Source: a virus. Taken from it: a stretch of DNA of 31,714 nt. Positions 16,636-24,899 of the stretch are shown piece by piece. The DNA lies in IMG/VR virus record IMGVR_UViG_3300046753_000575, positions 1-31,714 of that record; one strand, written 5' to 3'. The notes under the pieces were generated by a model that had not been told where the DNA came from, made no database searches, and saw only the letters and a program-made list of their open reading frames with translations. The stretch's first letter is position 1. The number at the start of each line of letters is the position of its first letter. The translations under genes and the position numbers were made by a program.

Positions 16636-17937
16636 ATGCCCTTCTATCAGGGAATTAAAACAGCAAAAGCTGCCGCCATCGGTACAATTATGCCCTGGAC
16701 TGGAGCAATCTCCAAAATTCCAGCAGGTTGGATTGTATGTGACGGCAGTACTATTTCGGCACGAGATTTTCCCCTACTTGCTAGAACAATTCAAGATACT
16801 TATAATGCAGGTCCATCAACTTTTGGTGGTACATTTCCTACCTATTCAGGTGATATTGTACTTCCAGCATTGATTAATAGACCTTTATGCGATATTGAGT
16901 CAACGTATTTTGGTGCAGGTAATACAGGTTTACCTCAGGATGAAGACAGTCTTGCGTTTTCAGAAATTAGTCCATACATTGGACCAAATACTGATAACGG
17001 TGTTCCTAATACTTTCAATGACGTTGCAACTGATGTAATTTTTACTTTGAATGAACGTGAGGAAACTGCCGAAGGAAATTACTTCTACGGCGGAAAAATT
17101 TCTGGCAATTTTGTGGTCCCTGGAACTGGAGAAGGTTCTAAAACTGTATACTTTGGACCTAGAAAACTAGGAAGAGCACATTTGAAAGGACATAAACATG
17201 GTGGTAGGAATATTCCTACTATTGGGTCAACTAATCTTTCTACACCTGGAGAAGGTGTTATTCCATGGAGTAACGTCACATTTAACTTTGAATTAGATGT
17301 TACTGATAATGAACCAGGTCCATCTGGTGATACTTTGGAAATGTCATTCGATATGAATGATCAGCAACGTGGAAAAAATGGATTTGGTCAAGGACCAGCT
17401 GGCAGAACTGTTGGTGGTGTTAGAGCAGAAAGTCCACCTATTAACTGGACTCCAAAAGAATGTGTATGGAATCCAATTAATGTTAAAGAAACTGAACCAA
17501 GTAATCAACGTGGATCTATTAATGGTTTTTCGGGTGGTGTCATTGGTGGTAATTCAAATGATTTTAAAGAAGAAGCAAAATATAAAATTGGTGGGGGTGA
17601 TATTATCATTCCATCTGGTTTTACCACATACTACGTAGATCAGGCTGATGGATCTAGAACAGAATATGATACATTTAATTCTAATCCTGCTTGGGATTTT
17701 AATTTAAACCAAGCATCTCCTGGTGTTCAAGATGTCATCAGACCACATACTCATGAAGAATTTGAAGTTAACTTTGTAAGATCTGGTTTGCAACCAGAAT
17801 CTAGTCTTCAAGTTGACGTTTCTGCTCCCAATGCAAATCTAAACCTAGATAATACTAGAAACCAGGGTGTTTTGCAAATTAATTTTAATACCACCCAACC
17901 AGGCGTCACTACACTGTATCTAATTAGAGCATACTAA
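16636..17937 (+). CDS. Tail-collar-domain fibre protein, 433 aa
   Basis: A phage tail-collar (T4 gp12-like) protein, probably a short-fibre or fibre-tip component. The collar domain spans about residues 15-95: GTIMPWTGAISKIPAGWIVC, DGSTISARDFPLLA, and then a LPALINRPL strand. Two His-x-His sites are visible, H186-K-H188 (with H182) and H371-T-H373. In gp12, similar HxH sites bind a metal in the receptor-binding tip. The C-terminus (TTLYLIRAY) matches the hydrophobic end found in related collar proteins. GAGG at 16623-16626, inside the upstream gene, is the ribosome-binding site. The stop overlaps the next start (TAATG). It works with the neighbouring collar protein and the giant fibre; the division of labour is not known. 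Confidence 0.85.
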   Translation: MPFYQGIKTAKAAAIGTIMPWTGAISKIPAGWIVCDGSTISARDFPLLARTIQDTYNAGPSTFGGTFPTYSGDIVLPALINRPLCDIESTYFGAGNTGLPQDEDSLAFSEISPYIGPNTDNGVPNTFNDVATDVIFTLNEREETAEGNYFYGGKISGNFVVPGTGEGSKTVYFGPRKLGRAHLKGHKHGGRNIPTIGSTNLSTPGEGVIPWSNVTFNFELDVTDNEPGPSGDTLEMSFDMNDQQRGKNGFGQGPAGRTVGGVRAESPPINWTPKECVWNPINVKETEPSNQRGSINGFSGGVIGGNSNDFKEEAKYKIGGGDIIIPSGFTTYYVDQADGSRTEYDTFNSNPAWDFNLNQASPGVQDVIRPHTHEEFEVNFVRSGLQPESSLQVDVSAPNANLNLDNTRNQGVLQINFNTTQPGVTTLYLIRAY

Positions 17938-18833
17938 TGGCAACATCCAATACAAATAACTACGCAAGAGTCAAATCAAAAGGTTTTGGTGGAGTAACAG
18001 GATCAATTCAAATCCATGCTACTCAATTTACCCAGAGTATTTCTGATCCTAATAACCAGACATGGAAAGATTATCTTCCAGGTGGGTTTTTGCCATGTAA
18101 TGGTGCTATTAAAAATGCTGATGAATTTTATGCATTATCAGAAATTTTAGGCGTTGGTAATGAAACTAAGTTTAAAAAACCTGGTAGTATTGTACGTGAC
18201 GCTGATCCAGATATTAATGATCTAGGACAATTTCAATTGCCTGATCTTGGATCTAAAGTTATTATTCCTAGTAGATCAGTTGGTGATTATATCAATTTTT
18301 TAGCAGATGATGAAGAAACCACTAGAGTTGGTCCAGCAGTAGAAGTTTTTTGTAATGAAGGAAATCAATTGACATGTGATTTTCTTGGTAGTTTTGAAGG
18401 TACTAAACAATTTGATAATTATGATTTTAAATCTGCTCCTAAGTATGCATTTGATACTACTTCTAGTACAGAATTTCTAGATATTGAAAATATTCAAGGG
18501 CATGCTCATAAAATGTCTAACCGTGGTGTTCTAAACTATACTGCACAGCATGCTGTTGGTGGTGATGGTAAAGACCAAGGTACTTTGTCAGGTAACTCTG
18601 GTTCTGGTAACTTCATGGAAATTAGTGATATCAGTAATCAATTCCCATCACAACATGAACATAGGATAGACAAACCTTCAGTTTATGAACATAATTTTCA
18701 ATATCAACACGGATCTTTTGATATTCCTGCTGATGGAGTATATTCTACTGTAAATGTTGGCACAGAAAGTTTTAAGAAATTAGACAGAGCTACAACACCG
18801 TTTATTATCGTATTGTATATTATTAAATTTTGA
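17937..18833 (+). CDS. Tail-collar-domain protein, 298 aa
   Basis: A second, shorter collar-type protein. Residues 40-105 show the collar pattern in diverged form: DYLPGGFLPCNGAIKNADEF, LSEILG, and FQLPDLGSKVIIP. His-x-His sites are H189-A-H191 (IQGHAHKMSN) and H240-E-H242 (PSQHEHRID), placed much as in the neighbouring gene. The C-terminus ends FIIVLYIIKF, comparable to the hydrophobic tails of the other collar proteins. It starts by a one-base overlap with the previous stop, so the two are translationally coupled. It is probably an adaptor or tip partner of the 433-residue protein; paralogy by tandem duplication followed by divergence is likely. Confidence 0.8.
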   Translation: MATSNTNNYARVKSKGFGGVTGSIQIHATQFTQSISDPNNQTWKDYLPGGFLPCNGAIKNADEFYALSEILGVGNETKFKKPGSIVRDADPDINDLGQFQLPDLGSKVIIPSRSVGDYINFLADDEETTRVGPAVEVFCNEGNQLTCDFLGSFEGTKQFDNYDFKSAPKYAFDTTSSTEFLDIENIQGHAHKMSNRGVLNYTAQHAVGGDGKDQGTLSGNSGSGNFMEISDISNQFPSQHEHRIDKPSVYEHNFQYQHGSFDIPADGVYSTVNVGTESFKKLDRATTPFIIVLYIIKF

Positions 18834-18837
18834 TATT

Positions 18838-19002
18838 ATGACGTTTTTACAAAAGGTACAACAAAAGGGCAGAGAACGTATGGATATATGTGCTACATGT
18901 CCTGAGTTTAGATCTTCTACAGGACAATGTAGAAAATGTGGTTGTTTCATGAAAGCAAAGGTATTATTTCCTATTGCAGCATGCCCAATAGGTAAATGGT
19001 AA
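18838..19002 (+). CDS. Cys-rich zinc-ribbon-like mini-protein, 54 aa
   Basis: A short protein with four closely placed Cys pairs: C-A-T-C near residues 18-21, C-R-K-C-G-C near 31-36, then F-M and a terminal C-P-I-G-K-W. This Cys pattern, including the CGCFM core and the CPxGKW end, matches small phage proteins annotated as DUF6171, recalled from memory. It likely binds one zinc ion. It starts four bases after the collar gene and ends 19 bases before the first adhesin gene, so it sits between two structural blocks. The role of the family is not known to me; a small accessory or assembly factor is possible. The start ATG at 18838 is the only one that keeps all Cys residues and fits the gap. Confidence 0.8.
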   Translation: MTFLQKVQQKGRERMDICATCPEFRSSTGQCRKCGCFMKAKVLFPIAACPIGKW

Positions 19003-19021
19003 TTATTTAAAGGTAAACTTA

Positions 19022-20797
19022 ATGGCTAATTCAACAGTAACGGTTAGTTTTTCTTTTGGAGGAACGTCAGGAACTATTCCTGGTGGTGCCATTGGTGTAT
19101 CATTTTCAGTTGGTGGTGGACGTGGTGGATCGGGTGGTTCTGATGCTGGCGGTCCTGGTGGCAGCGGTGGTAATGGAAGATATGGAAGTTTTAATATACC
19201 AACCTCATCATCGCCACGTTCATTTACTGGATATATTGGATATGCAGGATCTAATGGTCCTGGTGGTGCTGGTGCTGTTAATGGTGGTCCAGGTGGACAA
19301 AATGGTCCTATTAATGGAGATGGTGGTACTGGAGGTGCTGATGGAACTAGTGGATGGTCTGGATGTGGAGGTGGTGGAGGTGCTGCAGGAGCATTTTATC
19401 TAAATGGAACACTAGTAGCAGTTGCCGCAGGCGGTGGTGCTGGCGGAGGTGGATCCTATGCTTGTGGAGGACCACAACGTCCTGGTGGTAATGGAAGTGG
19501 TGGTCAAGGATTTAGTGCAACTAATGGTGGAATTGGTATAGGTAATGGTGGTAATGGTGCTAACAAAGGTGGTGGAGACGGCGGCGGTGGTGGCGCTGGT
19601 GGCGGCGGAGCAGGTGGTGGAGGCGGCGGCGGTGCAGGTACTGATTGTTCTGTTGGTGGTGGTGGCGGCGCTGGCGGTGGATCAAGATATCGTTCTGATT
19701 TAATTTCACTTGCCAGTCAAGGCGGTGTTGGTGGCAATGGATTTGGGTCTTTATCGTATGCATTAAGTATTGCTGAAATTAATAGTTTTACGGTAAGTGA
19801 TAATTCTATTATTTTAGGAACAACAGTAACTTTATCGTGGTCTGTTAGTGACTCTAATTCCCAGTCAATTGATCAAGGAATCGGTGGTGTTGCTTCAAGT
19901 GGTAGTATCAATGTAACCCCATCAGATGATATTACATATACACTGAATGCGTTTGGTAATGGAGGAAATGATTCGGCAAATGTAAGTATAGTTGTATACG
20001 ATCCTGTAGTTGCAGATATATACTCAACTCCTACTTCAATTGTTGCTGGTGGTTCTACAACATTACAATGGACTGTTACTGGGGATGCGTCAGGAAATGC
20101 TCTAATTGACCAAGGGATTGGTGCTGTACCATTTAGTGCTAATCAAAGTGTATCTCCAACTACTACAACAACTTATACCATATCCGCATCAGGTCCAGGT
20201 GGTTCAGATACAGACTCTACAACGGTTATTGTATATCAAAAACCACAAATTTCTGGTAATTTGCCATCTCAAATTAATTATGGTGATGCTTTATCCGTTC
20301 CAATAACCTATAGGTATGCATCTCAAGGTATTGCTGTTACTGAATCTTATTCATTTAGAGATCCTGCCACTGGTAATATTGTCAGTAGTACTCAATCTTC
20401 TACTATGCCTGCAACAGGAAACGATGAAAATTCTGCACAAGTAGTTAATAATTTTGAACCTAATATTCCTTGGGGTACAGAGGGACCATTCACTTGTCAG
20501 TTTACTTTAGTTGCTAATGGTAATGGTGGTTCTACTCAATTGAATACTAATGTTATTAATGTAGAGATTGATTTGGAACCAATCTATATTAATATACCAA
20601 ATAGCGAAGATCAACTTCCAGGAGAACCAGAAGTTATTGCACCCGAAGAAGAAATTGTTATCAGTGATCCAATTGTCATTGAAGATATAGATATACCAGT
20701 GGAGATCAAAGCAAATAAACCTATTCAGGTTAAGTTTGATGATGATGATGGAGATATTGAAGCATCTTGGAATAACGTTCGCAAAAGTAGTTTATAA
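19022..20797 (+). CDS. Gly-rich adhesin with Ig-like repeats, paralog 1 (591 aa)
   Basis: A modular surface protein. Residues about 25-235 form a Gly-rich head with runs such as GGPGGSGG and stretches of GGGGGAGGG. The composition resembles the polyglycine-helix receptor-binding heads of T-even gp38-type adhesins, but I see no sequence match to them. Two Ig-like domains follow (about 252-327 and 327-410), with SIILGTTVTLSWSV and STTLQWTVTG strands and TTTTYTISASG ends. The C-terminal domain (about 411-591) is shared with the next two genes: PSQINYGDALSVPITYRYAS, PIYINIPNSEDQLPG, IPVEIKANKPIQVKFDD, and SSL at the end. AAAGG at 19010-19013 is the ribosome-binding site. It is probably a fibre-tip protein for host recognition, with the C-terminus attaching it to a fibre; this is inferred. 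Confidence 0.78.
   Translation: MANSTVTVSFSFGGTSGTIPGGAIGVSFSVGGGRGGSGGSDAGGPGGSGGNGRYGSFNIPTSSSPRSFTGYIGYAGSNGPGGAGAVNGGPGGQNGPINGDGGTGGADGTSGWSGCGGGGGAAGAFYLNGTLVAVAAGGGAGGGGSYACGGPQRPGGNGSGGQGFSATNGGIGIGNGGNGANKGGGDGGGGGAGGGGAGGGGGGGAGTDCSVGGGGGAGGGSRYRSDLISLASQGGVGGNGFGSLSYALSIAEINSFTVSDNSIILGTTVTLSWSVSDSNSQSIDQGIGGVASSGSINVTPSDDITYTLNAFGNGGNDSANVSIVVYDPVVADIYSTPTSIVAGGSTTLQWTVTGDASGNALIDQGIGAVPFSANQSVSPTTTTTYTISASGPGGSDTDSTTVIVYQKPQISGNLPSQINYGDALSVPITYRYASQGIAVTESYSFRDPATGNIVSSTQSSTMPATGNDENSAQVVNNFEPNIPWGTEGPFTCQFTLVANGNGGSTQLNTNVINVEIDLEPIYINIPNSEDQLPGEPEVIAPEEEIVISDPIVIEDIDIPVEIKANKPIQVKFDDDDGDIEASWNNVRKSSL
20003..20248 (+). repeat. 246-base segment shared with 24078-24323
   Basis: This segment covers the second Ig-like domain of paralog 1 and aligns without gaps to 24078-24323 in paralog 3. 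Both copies are 246 bases. Most bases are identical and one exact run exceeds 35 bases (around the Ser-Gly-Pro-Gly-Gly-Ser codons). The flanking regions are less alike. This points to recent duplication or gene conversion. Confidence 0.85.
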
Positions 20798-20799
20798 CT

Positions 20800-23376
20800 A
20801 TGTCCAGAATTACCCAACAATTAGTTCAAAACGGCACAGTTACAATTCCTCAATATGCAGAGGATATTCAATTTGTTCTTAGTGGTGCTAAAGGTGGAAC
20901 TGCTGGTCCATCATATGATATCGATGGACGTGGTGCATTACCATGTTCCCCAACATATTATGGAGCAATTGGTCAGTATATGACAGGGACTCTTAGCAAT
21001 AGTCTAGGAGGAAGTTATGGTTCTACTATATCAGTAATTCTTGGACAACCTGGAGCATATAACGCTGCTTCAGGAGGATATGATGCTGGATCTGCAGGAG
21101 GATATGGTTATCATTATGGCGGAGCAGGTGGTGTTCAACCAGGCAACGAAACTTGGTGTGCTGGTGGTGGTGGCGCAGGTGGCGGTGGATCTAGTGCCAT
21201 GTTTTTGGGTAGTACTTTAATAGCAGAAGCAGGTGGAGGTGGTGGTGCAGGTGGTGGATGTGTAGATTTTCAGTTTTTAGGGGGACAAACTGGACAATAT
21301 GGCACTACGATAACGACTAGTAATAATGGCAGTAATGGTGGCACTGGAGGCAATGGAAATACTTCAGCAAATGCTGGAGGTGGTGGAGGTGGTGGAGGAA
21401 ACCCAGGCGGTAGTGGCGGCATTGGATTCGGTGCGGGTAATCATATTCCTGGAGGTGGTGGTGGCATGGGTAGTGGATATTATAATACTTCGTATGTAAA
21501 TAGTGCATCAATTAGTAATCCATCACCAAGCACGAACAGTTTTGGATATTTTGAAGTTTCTTATGTGATAAACATTCCTATACCTCCACCTACAGTAAGT
21601 CTCACTTCAAATGATGCTGACAATACAGTAGTTACAGGTACTAATGTGACTCTTACCTATTCTGCTACTGATGTTGGAACTGGTGCTGGTGATAGTACTT
21701 CTTTTACTGCGACAGATGCTTTTGGAACTGTAACTAATCCTATTGCTAGTCCAGTGGGAAGTAGTGGTGTATATTTTCCTACTCCCTTAACTACAACAAC
21801 CTATACATATACTGCAACTAATATTTCTGGAACTGCTACAACCAGTTTAACTATTACAGTTGTATTGGAACCACCAACAGTAAATCTTCTTTCAAGTGAT
21901 GGTGATAATAGGATTAATCTTGGACAGTGTGTGAATTTAACTTATAGTACATCTGGATATTTTATTACTAATAGTACTTTAACAGGTTTAGCAAATCCAG
22001 GATCTAGTGGAGTAACGCAAGTCTGTCCTACTACAACCACAACTTATACATTTACATCAACTAATGCTGCTGGATCTGATAGTAAATCGGTAACTATTAC
22101 TGTTATTCAAATACCAGTTGTAAGTCTTACTTCAAATGATGCTGATAATGCTATCATTCGTGGTCAGTCTATAGATTTAACATGGTATACTGGTAGTGAT
22201 TTTATTACATCAACTTCTTTAAGTAATTATGGACCAACACCAGGAACTAGTGGTACTGCATCATTTTTCCCACAGGATACTACGTTATATACTTACACCG
22301 CAACAAATCCTGCTGGTTCTACCAGTGCTGGTTTAAGTGTTACTGTTTATATTCCACCTGAAGTTTCTATCAGTTCTAATTATAGTACACTTATTATTGG
22401 GGAATGTGCAACTCTTTCTTGGGTAGGAATAGCAAACAATGTTACATCGTCTTCCTTAACTGGTTATCCTGGTTCTCCAGGAACTTCTGGTAGTACTACA
22501 GTATGTCCTACATCAACAACAACCTATACATATTCAGTAACAAATTTAGGTGGAACTGATACTGCTAGTGTAACTATTATTGTTTATGTACCACCGACAG
22601 TAACTCTCACTTCAAGTGATGCCAATAATGCTATCATTCGTGGTGAATCTGTAACTTTATATTGGGGAGCAACAGGAAGTACAATGACTTTCACTTCCTT
22701 AACTGGTTACAATGGTTCTCCAGGAACTTCTGGAAATGTTACTGTCACTCCAACTGTAACAACAACCTATACATATACTGCAGTAAATCTTGGGGGTTCA
22801 GCTACAAAGTCAATAACTATAGTTGTATATCAAATACCACAACTTAGTGTCACTCAAGTTAGTGATATCGATTATGGAGAGTCACTAAGTATTCCATTGA
22901 CGTATAGGTATGCATCTCAAGGTGTTTCTGTTAGTGAAACATATTCATACAGAGATCCTGCTACTGGAAGTTTTATTTCTACTACTGAATCTACTCAAGT
23001 ATTGGCAGGAAATGGTGATGATCAAAGTGCTGCTGAAATAGTTACTACTTTCAATCCTAATATTACATGGAATGATCAAGGACCATTTACTTTACAATAT
23101 AATTTTACTGCTACTGGGAATTCTGGACAGGTAATTGCTAGTACACCAATCATCAATGTAGATGTAGATTTGGTGCCTGTTGGTATGAATGTTCCATCTA
23201 GTACAGATCAGTTGCCAGGATCAGAAGTTTTGAGTCCAGATGATGAGACTGTCATAAGTGATCCTATGATGATTGAAAATATTGATATTCCAGTAGAAAT
23301 TAAAGCAACTGAACCTATTCAAGTTAGATTTGATGATGAATCAACGTGGCATGATCTTCGTGAGAGTGACCTATGA
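20800..23376 (+). CDS. Gly-rich adhesin with five Ig-like repeats, paralog 2 (858 aa)
   Basis: The same architecture as the upstream gene but with a longer stalk. Residues about 20-230 are a Gly-rich head (AGGGGGAGGG and PGGSGGIGFG runs, with scattered Cys and Tyr). Residues about 262-680 are five Ig-like repeats of roughly 80-90 residues. The C-terminal domain (about 680-858) is homologous to those of its neighbours: IDYGESLSIPLTYRYAS, IPVEIKATEPIQVRFDDE, ending RESDL. It starts two bases after the previous stop and shares ATGA with the next gene, so the three adhesins form one translational unit. It is likely a virion fibre-tip or decorating adhesin. The number of Ig domains probably sets reach. 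Confidence 0.78.
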   Translation: MSRITQQLVQNGTVTIPQYAEDIQFVLSGAKGGTAGPSYDIDGRGALPCSPTYYGAIGQYMTGTLSNSLGGSYGSTISVILGQPGAYNAASGGYDAGSAGGYGYHYGGAGGVQPGNETWCAGGGGAGGGGSSAMFLGSTLIAEAGGGGGAGGGCVDFQFLGGQTGQYGTTITTSNNGSNGGTGGNGNTSANAGGGGGGGGNPGGSGGIGFGAGNHIPGGGGGMGSGYYNTSYVNSASISNPSPSTNSFGYFEVSYVINIPIPPPTVSLTSNDADNTVVTGTNVTLTYSATDVGTGAGDSTSFTATDAFGTVTNPIASPVGSSGVYFPTPLTTTTYTYTATNISGTATTSLTITVVLEPPTVNLLSSDGDNRINLGQCVNLTYSTSGYFITNSTLTGLANPGSSGVTQVCPTTTTTYTFTSTNAAGSDSKSVTITVIQIPVVSLTSNDADNAIIRGQSIDLTWYTGSDFITSTSLSNYGPTPGTSGTASFFPQDTTLYTYTATNPAGSTSAGLSVTVYIPPEVSISSNYSTLIIGECATLSWVGIANNVTSSSLTGYPGSPGTSGSTTVCPTSTTTYTYSVTNLGGTDTASVTIIVYVPPTVTLTSSDANNAIIRGESVTLYWGATGSTMTFTSLTGYNGSPGTSGNVTVTPTVTTTYTYTAVNLGGSATKSITIVVYQIPQLSVTQVSDIDYGESLSIPLTYRYASQGVSVSETYSYRDPATGSFISTTESTQVLAGNGDDQSAAEIVTTFNPNITWNDQGPFTLQYNFTATGNSGQVIASTPIINVDVDLVPVGMNVPSSTDQLPGSEVLSPDDETVISDPMMIENIDIPVEIKATEPIQVRFDDESTWHDLRESDL
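21584..22830 (+). repeat. Five Ig-like domain repeats in paralog 2
   Basis: Each repeat starts PPxVxLxSxDxxN or a close variant and has a G-x-x-V-x-L-x-Y/W strand. It continues with a Ser/Thr loop such as TSSSLTGYPGSPGTSG, and ends TTTYTYTxTNxxGxxxxSxTITV. Cys residues appear in repeats 2 and 4 only, at matching places (GQC/GEC and VCP), so two of the five domains could hold an internal disulfide. Confidence 0.85.
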
Positions 23377-24860
23377 CCCAAGATTTTAGTTTTACAAGTA
23401 GATCTCCTAATACTTCAGGTTTTAGTGGTCAATATTTTGAGCCAAATTGGTCTAGTTTCATGAACATCTATAATATAGGTGGTAGTGATACTTCTGGTAC
23501 TGCTGGTCCTAATAGAACATTTTATTGGACTATCACTTTTAATAATTATGGTAGGCAAAGATTTTATGCCAATTGTGATGATAGTGGTGCAATTTATATT
23601 AATGGCACCTATGAAATGGGGATGGGTGGTTTCCGAGGACAAAGTTTAGTCACTACTTCAAATTACTATCCTCCAGGTACATATACTCTTAGTGCTAATG
23701 CTAATAATAGTGGTGGTGGACCTTGGGGTATTGCCATAGATTGGGTTGGATATATCCCACCACCAGCAGGATGTACTAATCCCCTTGCTTCAAATTATAA
23801 TTCAGGTGCATTAGTTGATGATGGATCGTGTATATTTCCTTCACCATCTATCACTTATAGTATTAATCCATCTAGTATTATTCAAGGACAAACGGCAACA
23901 TTGAATTGGTCAGTATCTAATTCTACATCTCAATCATTTGATCAAGGTATTGGATCAGTTGCTAGTTCTGGTAGTAGAAATGTGACTGGTGTTATGAATA
24001 CCACCACCTATACTTTATCGGCAACATATTATTCTTATACTAGTTCTTCTAGATCTTTAACTTTAACAGTATATGAACCTGTAGTTGCAGATATATCTTC
24101 TTCCCCAACTGCTATAATTTCGGGAAGTTCTACGACATTACAATGGACTGTTACTGGATCTACATCTGGAAATGCTATTATTGATCAAGGAATCGGTGCT
24201 GTACCATTTAGTGCTAATCTAAGTGTATCTCCAACTACTACAACAACTTACACTATATCTGCATCAGGTCCAGGTGGTTCAGATACAGACTCTACAACTG
24301 TTGTTGTATATCAAAAACCACAACTGACTGTTAATTTTCCGACTAATATTGAGTATGGTGAGTCTCTGTCTATCCCAATAACTTATAGGTATGCATCTTC
24401 GGGTGTCTCTATTCAGGCAACATATACGTATAGAGATGCAAATACTGGAAATACTGACGATGTTACTATTGTTAACTACAGTTTAACTGGTACATCTAAT
24501 GACGAAAGTTCTCCTGCATTAAGTCAAAATTGGAGTCCAAATATTCCATGGAATGGTAATGGTCCATTGAGAGTTAATTTTACTGCTACTGCTAATGGTA
24601 ATGGAGGAAGTACTTCTTTAAGTAGTAATTTTTATGATGTGATAGTTGATTTGACACCTATCTATATTAATATACCAATTAGCGAAGATCAAATTCCAGC
24701 AGACCCTGAAGTTGTAAGTCCAGATGCAGATGTTGTTCTTAGTGATCCTATTATTATTGAAGATGTAGATATAAGTGTAGAAATCAAAGCAAATAAACCT
24801 ATCCAAGTTAGATTCGATGATGAGGAAACCTGGAACAATGTTCGACAAAGTTCTCTATAA
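23373..24860 (+). CDS. Adhesin paralog 3 with PA14-like head and DGSC motif (495 aa)
   Basis: This paralog has a different head. Residues about 1-130 resemble a PA14/GLEYA-type carbohydrate-binding fold: FYANCDDSGAIYINGTYEMG, a Gly-rich loop, YPPGTYTLSANANNSGG, and then GIAIDWVGY. The next segment (about 133-155) is a Cys-flanked Ca-binding-like motif, CTNPLASNY followed by DDGSC. Two Ig-like domains (about 157-235 and 235-317) follow, and then the shared C-terminal domain ending IPISEDQIPADPE, IKANKPIQVRFDDEE and SSL. There is no Gly-rich head. It starts by ATGA overlap with paralog 2. It is probably a sugar-binding receptor recognition protein. The PA14 assignment is by pattern only. Confidence 0.75.
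   Translation: MTQDFSFTSRSPNTSGFSGQYFEPNWSSFMNIYNIGGSDTSGTAGPNRTFYWTITFNNYGRQRFYANCDDSGAIYINGTYEMGMGGFRGQSLVTTSNYYPPGTYTLSANANNSGGGPWGIAIDWVGYIPPPAGCTNPLASNYNSGALVDDGSCIFPSPSITYSINPSSIIQGQTATLNWSVSNSTSQSFDQGIGSVASSGSRNVTGVMNTTTYTLSATYYSYTSSSRSLTLTVYEPVVADISSSPTAIISGSSTTLQWTVTGSTSGNAIIDQGIGAVPFSANLSVSPTTTTTYTISASGPGGSDTDSTTVVVYQKPQLTVNFPTNIEYGESLSIPITYRYASSGVSIQATYTYRDANTGNTDDVTIVNYSLTGTSNDESSPALSQNWSPNIPWNGNGPLRVNFTATANGNGGSTSLSSNFYDVIVDLTPIYINIPISEDQIPADPEVVSPDADVVLSDPIIIEDVDISVEIKANKPIQVRFDDEETWNNVRQSSL
24078..24323 (+). repeat. 246-base segment shared with 20003-20248
   Basis: The second copy of the near-identical Ig-like segment described at 20003-20248. It lies in the matching place between the first Ig domain and the shared C-terminal domain of paralog 3. 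Paralog 2, lying between them, lacks this version. Confidence 0.85.
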
Positions 24861-24863
24861 ATA
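24856..24863 (+). promoter_or_regulatory. T4-type late promoter (TATAAATA)
   Basis: An exact consensus octamer overlapping the stop codon of adhesin paralog 3. It ends 36 bases before the ATG at 24900, the same distance as at 3610-3617. It probably starts a transcript for the fibre gene at 24900 and the oxygenases downstream. Confidence 0.75.
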
Positions 24864-24899
24864 TATCATGGCTTGTAAGTACCTGTAGAATAAGACAAG

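Noticed and set aside
19370-19680. GGT/GGC-rich stretches as a nucleotide satellite or CRISPR
   Set aside because: There are no spacers or fixed unit; the pattern is explained by Gly codons of the adhesin head.
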